Below, piece by piece: positions 10,714 through 18,082 of a stretch of DNA of 37,024 bases. A program made the translations under genes and the position numbers. The stretch is from Blautia caecimuris (lineage in GTDB: Bacteria; Bacillota; Clostridia; Lachnospirales; Lachnospiraceae): the NCBI RefSeq assembly GCF_024622975.1, contig NZ_JANJZT010000031.1:1-37024 (forward strand). Reading direction: 5' to 3'. Below the pieces are notes generated by a model. The model searched no databases. It saw only the letters and a program-made list of their open reading frames with translations, and had not been told where the DNA came from. How positions within the stretch are numbered: position 1 is the stretch's first letter; each line of letters begins with the position of its first letter.

Positions 10714-11268
10714 TTACGGCAGCTGAGAGATCAGAGACGGATTCAATACCCGCACTCCTTCTTCACCCAGAATCCGCTCCAGAAACCCTGTATATTCATC
10801 ATAAGTCAGACTTCCATCAGGAGTCAGAAGCTCAAAATCTGTTCCGTACACATGGGCAAAAAGTCCTGTCTCTTTCAGACCGTTTCTCAGATAGAAGGCT
10901 TTCCTGCGCTTTCTGTCCTGAGCATTCTCTGCTTTTTCATCCTGCATTTCGATTTCAAAAATATATTTATTACTGCGGAATCGTTCCAGTAAAAGCTTCA
11001 GGCTTTTACTTCCATATCCACCGTTTCTTTTTTCAGGAGAAACAGCAAAATAATCCAACAGCGCAGTATTTCCATCCATCATATTAAAGGCAAGTCCCAC
11101 AAACTCATCCTGATCTGTCACTGCAAAAAGCTCCATCTGTCCCTTTTCCGCAAGATGCTCCATAAGAGAGATCGGCTTTTTTTCTTCAGCAGGAAAAGCT
11201 TCTTCGTAGAGCATATAAACCTGTTCTTTAAATTCTGTTCCGTTTTTCAGTATGTTTTTTAATTCCAT
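10714..11268 (-). CDS. GNAT-family N-acetyltransferase
   Basis: This is a 184-aa single-domain GNAT protein, predicted cytoplasmic, that transfers acetyl from acetyl-CoA to an unknown amine. The core is visible as strand b4 (ALLDYFAVSPEKR, about residues 69-81) followed by the acetyl-CoA pyrophosphate loop R81-N-G-G84-Y-G86 and helix a3. The late YLRNGLKETG segment matches the b5-loop-b6 region (F/Y-hydrophobic-x-x-G-F/L). The ATG follows AAAGGAATAAAAT. It appears monocistronic. The substrate cannot be inferred. Confidence 0.9.
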   Translation of the reverse strand: MELKNILKNGTEFKEQVYMLYEEAFPAEEKKPISLMEHLAEKGQMELFAVTDQDEFVGLAFNMMDGNTALLDYFAVSPEKRNGGYGSKSLKLLLERFRSNKYIFEIEMQDEKAENAQDRKRRKAFYLRNGLKETGLFAHVYGTDFELLTPDGSLTYDEYTGFLERILGEEGVRVLNPSLISQLP

Positions 11269-11369
11269 ATTTTATTCCTTTTCTGAGCTGTCAGAGCAGC
11301 CCTTCTCTATATTTTTATAAGTTTTATCGCCCGGATATCAGGCATTTCCTCAAACCTTTCCGGTATTCT

Positions 11370-11612
11370 TTAAAACTCCGGCCAGGACAGAATCTCTCTG
11401 GAAATCTGAGCTTCATAATCACCTTCTACGTCTATACTCCGCCCTGCTTCATAAATATTTGTCTCGGCGCCCCATACGTCGTCATGATACTCCCACACAT
11501 GAAAACTCAGCCCCCGGAACATAAAGTCAAGACTTCCGCACCCGTCCTCTTCTGTATAAGTAAAAGAGATATTTTTTCTGTTCAGCGCATCCTGCACTGT
11601 TTCCAATCTCAT
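11370..11612 (-). CDS. Small hypothetical protein (80 aa)
   Basis: I do not recognise the family. The chosen start ATG at 11612 (MRLETVQDAL) follows GGAAAGGGG; an upstream in-frame ATG at 11636 would place that RBS inside the gene. The protein is acidic and aromatic-rich with a compact alpha/beta look: an N-terminal helix, then strands FTYTEEDG, SLDFMFRGLSFHVWEY and a DDVWGAETNIY segment. It has no signal peptide or membrane segment. It is separated from the GNAT gene by about 100 bases and could be co-transcribed with it. Confidence 0.7.
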   Translation of the reverse strand: MRLETVQDALNRKNISFTYTEEDGCGSLDFMFRGLSFHVWEYHDDVWGAETNIYEAGRSIDVEGDYEAQISREILSWPEF

Positions 11613-11755
11613 AATCCTGCCCCTTTCCAATTTCATTTTGTGCCTGTAATTTTACCCCTTGTATACAGCGCTGTCAATATGTCTCCGGATGCTTGCATAA
11701 GCCCTTATAATGCTTTATGATAAAAGAAAAGTCTGTCTGAAAGGAGATCTGCCAT

Positions 11756-12844
11756 ATGACGTCAAAACCTGTTTTTCACGGAAGCGATATTGAAAAAATC
11801 TGCAGCTTCTACCATCTGAAAAAAGAAAATATCATAAACTTTGGAGCAAATGTGAATCCCCTTGGGCTTCCGAAAAATGTGCAGAAAGAGCTTGCCTCAC
11901 ACCTTTTTCTTCTTTCTTCCTATCCGGACAGAGAATATTCCTCACTGAGAAATGCCCTGTCCCAGTACTGCAGCATACCCTCTGACTTTATTCTGCCCGG
12001 CAACGGATCCAGCGAACTGATCTCTCTTCTCATTGAAGCTGTAAATCCCCGGCATACGCTGATACTCGGTCCCACCTACTCTGAATATTCCAGGGAGCTT
12101 TCTTTTTCCGGAAGTACTGAGACCTGGTATCATCTGGAGGATTCCAGCGATTTTGCTCTGGATATCCAAAATCTCTGTCTTACCCTGGAAAAAGATTATG
12201 ATTTCCTGATTATGTGTAACCCTAACAATCCCACTTCCTCTGCTGTCACACAGGAGAAACTGCGAAAAATCCTTACCTTCTGCCGTCAAAAAGAAATTTT
12301 TGTAATGATCGATGAAACCTATGTAGAATTCGCCCCTGATCCGCAGCTTATTACCGCAGTACCCCTTACCAGGGAGTTTGAAAATCTTATGGTCCTTCGG
12401 GGCGTATCAAAATTTTTCGCCGCACCGGGCATGCGCCTTGGCTATGGAATTACAGGGAACAAAGAACTTCTCTCAAAAATAAAAAACAGACAGATTCCCT
12501 GGTCCATAAACAGTCTGGGAGCCTTTGCAGGAGAACTGCTTGTACAGGACAAAGACTATATTTCCCGTACAAGACAGCTGATTTTAAAGGAAAGAGAAAA
12601 ACTTTATCAGGAGCTTCTGAAGCTTTCTTCTTTTAAAGTATTCCCTGCCTTTGCAAACTTCCTTTTACTGAAAATAATCAAACCCGGGCTCACTGCCTCC
12701 AATGTATTTGAGGCATGTATCCGCCAAAACCTTATGATCCGTGACTGTTCTTCTTTCCAGTGTCTTGACGGAGAATTTGTCCGCTTCTGCATTATGCTCC
12801 CGGAACATAACGAACAGCTTCTGAACGTATTAAAAGGGCTGTAA
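11756..12844 (+). CDS. PLP-dependent aminotransferase, CobD/HisC-like
   Basis: This 362-aa fold-type I PLP enzyme resembles threonine-phosphate decarboxylase (CobD) and histidinol-phosphate aminotransferase (HisC). The N-terminal HGSDIEKI...INFGANVNPLGLP is typical of CobD-like members. Cofactor-site residues are visible: PGNGSSELI (phosphate loop, about 81-89), N155-P-N-N-P, D186-E-T-Y, the Schiff-base lysine K219 in SKFFAAPGMRLGY, and R227. The start follows AAAGGAGATCTGCC. No cobalamin or histidine genes are adjacent, so function as a decarboxylase versus an aminotransferase is open. A terminator overlaps its stop codon. Confidence 0.85.
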   Translation: MTSKPVFHGSDIEKICSFYHLKKENIINFGANVNPLGLPKNVQKELASHLFLLSSYPDREYSSLRNALSQYCSIPSDFILPGNGSSELISLLIEAVNPRHTLILGPTYSEYSRELSFSGSTETWYHLEDSSDFALDIQNLCLTLEKDYDFLIMCNPNNPTSSAVTQEKLRKILTFCRQKEIFVMIDETYVEFAPDPQLITAVPLTREFENLMVLRGVSKFFAAPGMRLGYGITGNKELLSKIKNRQIPWSINSLGAFAGELLVQDKDYISRTRQLILKEREKLYQELLKLSSFKVFPAFANFLLLKIIKPGLTASNVFEACIRQNLMIRDCSSFQCLDGEFVRFCIMLPEHNEQLLNVLKGL

Positions 12845-12858
12845 AAGCCCTTTTAATT
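12832..12858 (+). terminator. Intrinsic terminator overlapping the aminotransferase stop
   Basis: AAAAGGGCT and AGCCCTTTT pair around GTAA, which contains the TAA stop, and end in TTTTAATT. The stem is nine base pairs and lies at the very end of the coding region. Confidence 0.75.
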
Positions 12859-13046
12859 CATGCTATATCGCTTTAAAATTATATTTGTGAGGCAGTTCTC
12901 CCTCTTCTCCGAACAGTTCAGGATTTCCCCGGGAAGGAGGGGGGCTGCTTTTCAGTCTTTTTTGCAGAAGCGTAAGGCAGGCTGCAGCCGTTCTTATCTG
13001 CAAAAGCAGTATAGAACACACTGTTTCCGCCGCAGTTTTTTTGCTT

Positions 13047-13301
13047 TTACAGAACACGGTGCAGATACTTTTCTCTGGTCGCCAGTCCTCCTCTGATATG
13101 TCTCTCTGACTTATTCTTATCCAGAACCTGGCGCACCTCCGCCGCCAGCCCCGGATTGATCTCCGTCAACCTGTCAGAACAGTCTTTATGTACTGTACTC
13201 TTACTGATTCCAAATTTTTTTGCCGCCTGCCTTACAGTTGCCTTTGTTTCAATAATATAGCCTGCAATCTCCACTGCCCGTTCTTCAATGTAATCTTTCA
13301 A
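13047..13301 (-). CDS. spoIIID: Stage III sporulation transcriptional regulator SpoIIID
   Basis: This 84-aa DNA-binding regulator of mother-cell gene expression matches the family along its whole length: KDYIEERAVEIAGYIIETKATVR, then a helix-turn-helix KFGISKSTVHKD (about residues 31-42), then the conserved INPGLAAEVRQVLD and the basic C-terminal segment RHIRGGLATREKY. The likely start is TTG at 13301 after GGGGGATTTT, where family members normally begin. A sigma-E-like promoter lies about 30 bases upstream. Its presence marks the organism as an endospore former. Confidence 0.95.
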   Translation of the reverse strand: MKDYIEERAVEIAGYIIETKATVRQAAKKFGISKSTVHKDCSDRLTEINPGLAAEVRQVLDKNKSERHIRGGLATREKYLHRVL

Positions 13302-13331
13302 AGGAAAATCCCCCGAAAACGCTGTTTTTAC

Positions 13332-13361
13332 AATGTATGCTGTATTATATAAAATGTATTC
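13332..13361 (-). promoter_or_regulatory. Sigma-E-like promoter of spoIIID
   Basis: On the minus strand CATACATT (13332-13339) is a perfect match to the sigma-E -10 consensus CATACAnT. GAATACA (13355-13361) matches five of seven positions of the -35 consensus, at a 15-base spacing. In Bacillus spoIIID is a sigma-E target, which supports the call. Confidence 0.6.
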
Positions 13362-13512
13362 CAGTTCATACCTCAGGAATCAGAAGCCCGAAGCATATAA
13401 GATCATGTTGCCGCACATAATCCGAAAGAGATTGTAGCTCTCTTCTGTAAAAACTGTGCTTCGGAATAATATAAAAAGTCTGTAAAGTCCCTCTGATTTT
13501 TTTAATCCGGGC

Positions 13513-13541
13513 TTGACAAACCCATACTGCAGGACTACAAT
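13513..13541 (+). promoter_or_regulatory. Sigma-A-type promoter of the M-box/mgtE transcript
   Basis: TTGACA (13513-13518) and TACAAT (13536-13541) are 17 bases apart on the plus strand. Initiation would fall near 13548, just upstream of the M-box aptamer. Confidence 0.85.
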
Positions 13542-13559
13542 GGGATAAACAATTAAATA

Positions 13560-13730
13560 AACAGTTTCGGTAGGTGAGGCTACCACAGGGATTTGGATTT
13601 TCCTAAGATTGCTGCCGCAAAAACGTGGAGACACGATTCGCTGGTCAGCAGGATATGTCGCAGTCAAGGCATAACCTAATGCAATTTTTACGCCCTGTGA
13701 TGCTAAAGCTTGAACGATGTTTCACAGGAA
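13560..13730 (+). ncRNA. M-box (ykoK-type) magnesium riboswitch
   Basis: The hallmark M-box strings are present in order: TAGGTGAGGCTACCAC, GCTGCCGC, a GTGGAGACAC-like hairpin, GGTCAGCAGG, AAGGCATAACCTAATGCAATTTTTACGC, and TGCTAAAGC near the 3' end. CACAGGG (13584-13590) can pair with CCCTGTG (13693-13699). The latter could instead pair with TCACAGG (13722-13728), suggesting mutually exclusive helices. A terminator follows at 13738, as expected for a switch that shuts off expression when Mg2+ is high. The downstream gene is an MgtE-type transporter, which fits. Confidence 0.92.
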
Positions 13731-13737
13731 AAATATA

Positions 13738-13773
13738 TCCTGTCATTGCTCAGGCGATGACAGGATTTTTTAT
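13738..13773 (+). terminator. Riboswitch expression-platform terminator
   Basis: TCCTGTCAT and ATGACAGGA form a 9-bp stem (13738-13765) around TGCTCAGGCG, followed by six T residues. It lies between the M-box aptamer and the mgtE coding region and is the likely Mg2+-controlled terminator. Confidence 0.85.
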
Positions 13774-13847
13774 TCCTCAAAAATCAAGGGATTCAGAAAG
13801 TTTTAAGCGGACCTGTCCCCTTTGTTCTGAAAAAGGAGGTGAGAACC

Positions 13848-14000
13848 ATGGAACCTGGAGCCAGTTGTCAGATCATTATATTAAAGAAAGGACTGAAGAA
13901 TTATGATGAAAACATTACTGATTCACACACCGGAAAATTATACTTCTGTCAGCTCTCTGACAGAGCCAAAAGCTGTACAGGAGTCCATGGAAAAGCATGA
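13848..14000 (+). CDS. Short ORF between M-box and mgtE, possible leader peptide (50 aa)
   Basis: The strongest ribosome binding site of this transcript, AAAAGGAGGTG, precedes an ATG at 13848 that opens a 50-codon frame beginning MEPGASCQIIILKKG and ending at TGA 13998-14000. It overlaps the first 98 bases of mgtE in another frame. It may be a leader peptide giving translational coupling to mgtE, which has only a weak RBS of its own. Alternatively the frame was once joined to mgtE and an indel separated them. I recognise no homolog. Confidence 0.4.
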   Translation: MEPGASCQIIILKKGLKNYDENITDSHTGKLYFCQLSDRAKSCTGVHGKA

Positions 14001-14550
14001 AACCTCCTATTTTGAGACTTCCGTACTGACCCATGCCAGAAAACGCTTTATGTGGCTTCTTTTTCTGATGCTTTCTGCCACAGTTACCGGAACTATTATT
14101 ACCAGATATGAAAATGCCTTTTCCGCAGTTCCTCTTCTGGTTTCCTTTATTCCCATGCTGATGGATACCGGAGGAAACTGCGGTTCTCAGAGCTCAACCC
14201 TGATTATCCGCGGTCTTGCCCTGAACGAGATCCGTCCCCGTGATGTTTTTCGGATTGCATTTAAAGAATTTCGGATTGCGCTTCTGGTAGGCACAGGGCT
14301 TGCTGTCATAAACGGAATCCGCATTCTGATTATGTACAGAGATCCCAGACTTGCTCTGGTAGTTTCTCTGTCTCTGACTGCTACTGTAATCCTGTCCAAG
14401 ATCATCGGATGTATTCTTCCGCTTGGCGCAAAAACCCTGCATATGGATCCGGCAATCATGGCATCTCCTCTGATCACTACAGCTGTGGACACCTGCTCTA
14501 TTATTATTTACTTTTACATTGCCACAAGGATCTTTGCCCTTGCTGTGTAA
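13903..14550 (+). CDS. mgtE: MgtE-type magnesium transporter, membrane domain only
   Basis: This 215-aa inner-membrane Mg2+ channel/transporter corresponds to only the C-terminal transmembrane domain of MgtE. The conserved SFIPMLMDTGGNCGSQSSTLIIRGLAL segment (about residues 82-108) contains the pore-lining P-M-x-x-x-x-G-N-x-G-x-Q and the 'RGLAL' helix start. About five membrane segments are visible. Canonical MgtE is about 450 aa with an N-terminal superhelical domain and two CBS domains that gate on cytosolic Mg2+; both are absent. Residues 1-45 are polar and not CBS-like. Expression control by the upstream M-box may substitute for gating. The start (ATGATG at 13903) has a weak RBS. It ends five bases from the convergent ABC gene. 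Confidence 0.88.
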   Translation: MMKTLLIHTPENYTSVSSLTEPKAVQESMEKHETSYFETSVLTHARKRFMWLLFLMLSATVTGTIITRYENAFSAVPLLVSFIPMLMDTGGNCGSQSSTLIIRGLALNEIRPRDVFRIAFKEFRIALLVGTGLAVINGIRILIMYRDPRLALVVSLSLTATVILSKIIGCILPLGAKTLHMDPAIMASPLITTAVDTCSIIIYFYIATRIFALAV

Positions 14551-14555
14551 CCTGT

Positions 14556-15164
14556 TTATTCCTTCTGAAGATCAACGATCCTGGTACAGACCTTTTCCAG
14601 AAGCTCCGGGCTGTGGCTGACTACGATCATTCCAATTTTGCGCTTTTCGGTTTCATCCATAAGGAAATGCCAGATCTGACTCTGTGTGATGAGATCCAGC
14701 ATGGTGCTGATCTCATCCGCCAGAAGGAACTGTGTCCTCTGTCCCAACGCTCTTGCAATACAAAACCTCTGCATTTCTCCCCCGGACAGCTCTGCCGGAA
14801 AACGGTTCATCCAGTCTGCCTCAATGCCAAGTCTTTTGATAAGGTCAGGAGATACATTATCCCCCTCCTCAAGCACCGATTTCATTCGCAGCCTGGGATT
14901 AATGGCCTGTTCCGGATGCTGCCAGATCAACTGAACCGGACAGTAGGAGCCATAGAAATCAAGAGGCTTTCCGTCCAGCAGAACCTGTCCGCTGTCAGGC
15001 TTCTCATATCCCGACAGTATTTTACAGAGGGTTGTTTTTCCAAATCCGCTTGGCGCCACAAGCCCTACCCGCTCTGTACTCTCTGCTTTCAGACTGAAAT
15101 CTTTTAAAATTTCCCTGCTTTTTTCTCCATATCGAAAAGAAATATTTCTGGCTTCAAGAATCAT
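14556..15164 (-). CDS. ABC importer A, second ATPase (OppF/NikE-like, short)
   Basis: This 202-aa ABC ATPase is the last gene of importer A. The Walker A motif is APSGFGKTT (about residues 38-46), the signature is LSGGEMQR, Walker B is FLLADEIS, and the switch histidine is in VVSHS. The Walker B segment reads DEISTMLD rather than the usual DEPTSALD, an altered D-loop region. The protein lacks the C-terminal oligopeptide-specific extension usual in OppF/DppF (about 300 aa). It overlaps the upstream ATPase gene by 11 bases. It ends six bases from the convergent mgtE stop, leaving no room for a dedicated terminator. Confidence 0.9.
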   Translation of the reverse strand: MILEARNISFRYGEKSREILKDFSLKAESTERVGLVAPSGFGKTTLCKILSGYEKPDSGQVLLDGKPLDFYGSYCPVQLIWQHPEQAINPRLRMKSVLEEGDNVSPDLIKRLGIEADWMNRFPAELSGGEMQRFCIARALGQRTQFLLADEISTMLDLITQSQIWHFLMDETEKRKIGMIVVSHSPELLEKVCTRIVDLQKE

Positions 15165-16080
15165 ACACGCACCTCACATATCCTCCGTTTACTTCCCTGT
15201 AGGGAATTTCCCCTCTGCATTTTTCTGTACATTTTTCACACCTTGGAGCAAAGGGACAGCCCTCCGGCATATCTTTTACATAGGGCTGTACCCCGTCAAT
15301 ATAATGAAAGCCATTTTGAGGCATTGCTCTCCATAAGGCTTTTGTATAGGGATGGCGCAGCGTTTTTTCCTGGCGAAAATCCTCTGTTTTTGCATCCTCC
15401 AGAGTGTATCCTGCATAGAAAACAAGAACTCTGTCCGCAGTTTCCAGCGCAAGCTCCAGATCATGGGTAATGATCAATACTCCCGCTCCCATATCAGCCA
15501 GCTCCCTGAAATGCTCCATAGCCCTCTTTGCCGCTTTCAGGTGAAGTCCCGGCGTAGGTTCATCTGCAATAACCAGCTTCGGCTCTTCGATCATCGCAGT
15601 GGATATCATCACTCTTCTGGTCATTCCTCCGGAAAGCTCAAAGGGATACTGTTCCTGAACTTCTTCTGCCAGACCGTACCGTCTGAAGATCCCGTCCAGC
15701 TTCTTTTTTCTTTCAGGATCCTTTTTGCCTTTGCAGATCTGCGTTCCCACCTTCATCAGAGGATCCAGGTAGGAAGTGCTCTGAGGAACCATAACAATCT
15801 CTTTTCCTCTGAGAGCGCAGATTCTTTTTTCTCTAAGAGGCTCTCCACAGTAAAGAATCTGTCCGCCCATTTCTGCATTATAGGGAAGAATCCCCATTAC
15901 CCCATGAGCCAGAAGGCTTTTTCCGGAACCGGAAGAACCCACAACAGCCACCATTTCTCCCTGATGGACAGTAAGACTGAGATCTCTGATCACAGGAAGC
16001 TTTGTCTGCTTTGTGCCCTTCTGATACTGGGAAAAGGAAATATTCATATTTCTGATTTCAAGTATTGTATTTTTTTCCAT
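15154..16080 (-). CDS. ABC importer A, first ATPase (OppD/NikD-like)
   Basis: This 308-aa ABC ATPase energises peptide/nickel-type uptake. Walker A is G48-SSGSGKS, the signature is LSGGMTRR, Walker B is LVIADEPT, and the switch histidine is in IITHD. The C-terminal extension carries the four-cysteine CPFAPRC..C...C motif characteristic of the oligopeptide/dipeptide ATPase family. The D-loop region reads DEPTPGLHL, which departs from the usual SALD. The start at 16080 (MEKNTILEI) follows GGAGGGGTG; upstream in-frame codons overlap the permease gene and are rejected. The gap to the permease gene is 10 bases. Confidence 0.92.
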   Translation of the reverse strand: MEKNTILEIRNMNISFSQYQKGTKQTKLPVIRDLSLTVHQGEMVAVVGSSGSGKSLLAHGVMGILPYNAEMGGQILYCGEPLREKRICALRGKEIVMVPQSTSYLDPLMKVGTQICKGKKDPERKKKLDGIFRRYGLAEEVQEQYPFELSGGMTRRVMISTAMIEEPKLVIADEPTPGLHLKAAKRAMEHFRELADMGAGVLIITHDLELALETADRVLVFYAGYTLEDAKTEDFRQEKTLRHPYTKALWRAMPQNGFHYIDGVQPYVKDMPEGCPFAPRCEKCTEKCRGEIPYREVNGGYVRCVYDS

Positions 16081-16090
16081 TTCACCCCTC

Positions 16091-16948
16091 CTATTCATGA
16101 GCGCTGGCAGGATCCACCAGCTTCCGGATACCCTCGCCCACAGTATAAAAACACACAACTGTCAGAACCAGCATCAGTCCCGGGAACAGAGCCAGCCACC
16201 ACTTTCCGGTAATCAGATATTTCATTGCCTCTGACAGGATAATGCCAATGGCAGGCTGCTCATTGGAAAGTCCGAAGCCCAGAAAAGTAATACTGGATTC
16301 GTGAAGGATCGCATGAGGAAAAAGAAGTATCAGACCTACCAGAAACTGCGGAAAAAGATGAGGAACCATATGCTTCATGGCAATATAAAAATTACTTTTC
16401 CCAAGCTTTCTGGCCATTTTAATATACTGCTGCTCTTTTAACTGCAGAACCTCACCCCGGATCAGCCGGGCAAGGGAAGTCCAGTGGGTCAGAGCAACGC
16501 CCAGAATCACGCCCTTCAGCCCCCGCCCGCAGGCAACGCAGATCAGGATCAGAAGAAGCATATGAGGGATTCCCATAACAAGATCAATAAACCAGGTGAT
16601 AACTGTATCTACCGCTTTTCCCATTGTTGCAGACAGAACTCCCAGAATAAAGGCCATCACCGCACTGAAAGCCGCGGCGCTGATCCCGATAATAATACTG
16701 ATGGAAAGCCCTTTAACCGTCCGGGTAAACATGTCTCTTCCCAGCCAGTCGGTTCCAAACGGATATTTCAGGCAGGGAGCAATATTTTTACGGGCAAAAT
16801 CAGTTTCTCTGGCAGCATCTCCACAAAACATTCCGCCAATACACACAGCAGCCAGAAAGATCAGTGAAAGAACAAGCCACAGTACCAGCCTTTGCCTGCG
16901 GTTCCATTTTTTTATCATAAACGTTCCTTTTTTTGTGTTTTTTGTCAT
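16091..16948 (-). CDS. ABC importer A, permease (OppC/NikC-like)
   Basis: This is a 285-aa membrane permease of the binding-protein-dependent peptide/nickel class. It has an N-terminal membrane segment (about residues 18-40), the characteristic periplasmic-side motif YPFGTDWLGRDMFTR, then five further membrane segments. The EAA-loop region is ALTHWTSLARLIRGEVLQLK...YIKMARKLG, which docks the ATPase. The start overlaps the upstream permease stop by four bases (ATGA), indicating translational coupling. Confidence 0.92.
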   Translation of the reverse strand: MTKNTKKGTFMIKKWNRRQRLVLWLVLSLIFLAAVCIGGMFCGDAARETDFARKNIAPCLKYPFGTDWLGRDMFTRTVKGLSISIIIGISAAAFSAVMAFILGVLSATMGKAVDTVITWFIDLVMGIPHMLLLILICVACGRGLKGVILGVALTHWTSLARLIRGEVLQLKEQQYIKMARKLGKSNFYIAMKHMVPHLFPQFLVGLILLFPHAILHESSITFLGFGLSNEQPAIGIILSEAMKYLITGKWWLALFPGLMLVLTVVCFYTVGEGIRKLVDPASAHE

Positions 16949-17940
16949 TTTGCGGCACCTCCACGTCTGATACGCGGATCGATCACACCATACAGAATAT
17001 TTGCAATGAGATTTCCGCCAAAAACAAATAAAGCGCTGATAATAGTAATCGCCATAAGAAGCGGCATATCACTTCCAAGTCCTGCGCTTACCGCCGCCTG
17101 TCCAAGTCCCGGATAGGAAAAAACCTGCTCTACCAGAACAGAACCGCCAAAAATTTCACTGATGGAAGCAAACTGCAGGGTCATGGCCGGCGCCAGAACA
17201 TTTCGAAATCCATGATTCCTGAAAATCTGCCACAGGCTTTCACCTCTTGCTCTTGCAAAAACAACATAATCACTTTCACAGATATCGACCATTTTTTCTC
17301 TGGTATGCATGGCAATATTGGCAATTCCGGTAATGGACAGCGTAACCGCCGGAAGAATGGCATGATATACCCTGTCCAGAAAAGTTACGCCGCTTGCCTC
17401 CACGCCTATGGGTACGCTTAGCCCTATGGGAAGGATCTTCAGCCACACCCCGAAGATGATCAGAAGCAGCATGGCGATCCAAAAAGCCGGGGTACTTGAT
17501 ATTAACAGACAGTAGCCTTTTACTGCCTTATCTACAAATTTTCCACGGTTCATTCCTGCCAGGGCGCCCAGGGCAAAGCCAATAAGCCCGGACAGAACCC
17601 AGGCAATAATCATAAGAAAAAGCGAATTTCCCAGTTTTACTGCAATTACCTTTGCCACATCCTGTCTGTAAAGAAGAGAAACACCCATATCTCCCTTCAG
17701 AAAATCCTTCAGCCACGCCAGATATCTCTGAACCGGCGGTTCTCCTACTCCCCAGTATTCTTCAAGCTTTGCAATCTGCTCCTGGCTCATGCTTCCCAGC
17801 GCAGCCTGTCCCACATTGGCCTGAAGAGGATCTACGGGAGAAACTGTCATAAGAGCAAACGCTGCAATACTGACTGCAAAAATAAGAAGAACCATCTTCA
17901 CAAAATTTTTCAGTATAAACTTTCCTGCTGTATTTTTCAA
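16945..17940 (-). CDS. ABC importer A, permease (OppB/NikB-like)
   Basis: This 331-aa membrane permease is the partner of the next gene. The likely start is TTG at 17940, six bases after AAGGAG; a longer frame exists back to a GTG at 17976 without an RBS. It has an N-terminal membrane helix, the family motif SPVDPLQANVG (variant of the 'PGDP' segment), five more membrane helices, and an EAA loop SDYVVFARARGESLWQIFRNHGFRN. It ends in the family-typical VIDPRIR motif. A 142-base gap containing a large inverted repeat separates it from the SBP gene. Confidence 0.9.
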   Translation of the reverse strand: MKNTAGKFILKNFVKMVLLIFAVSIAAFALMTVSPVDPLQANVGQAALGSMSQEQIAKLEEYWGVGEPPVQRYLAWLKDFLKGDMGVSLLYRQDVAKVIAVKLGNSLFLMIIAWVLSGLIGFALGALAGMNRGKFVDKAVKGYCLLISSTPAFWIAMLLLIIFGVWLKILPIGLSVPIGVEASGVTFLDRVYHAILPAVTLSITGIANIAMHTREKMVDICESDYVVFARARGESLWQIFRNHGFRNVLAPAMTLQFASISEIFGGSVLVEQVFSYPGLGQAAVSAGLGSDMPLLMAITIISALFVFGGNLIANILYGVIDPRIRRGGAAK

Positions 17941-17979
17941 TATTTTCTCCTTGTACATAAATCGTTTGAAACGCACAGT

Positions 17980-18046
17980 ATCCGGCAGCTTCCGGGGACG
18001 TTTTTATTCCTGTTACAGAACAAACCTCCCCAAAATCCTGCCGGAT
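17980..18046 (-). repeat. Inverted repeat in the gap between SBP A and its permease
   Basis: ATCCGGCAG (17980-17988) and CTGCCGGAT (18038-18046) are perfect 9-bp complements 49 bases apart, in the transcript between the SBP stop and the permease start. There is no T-run, so it is more likely an mRNA-stability or partial-attenuation element than a terminator. Confidence 0.5.
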
Positions 18047-18082
18047 AATTATTTTATACGTAATTTTATTAAACTTTCGGAA

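Noticed and set aside
11640..11756. Cobalamin riboswitch before the CobD-like gene
   Set aside because: The leader is under 120 bases and has none of the conserved B12-box strings.
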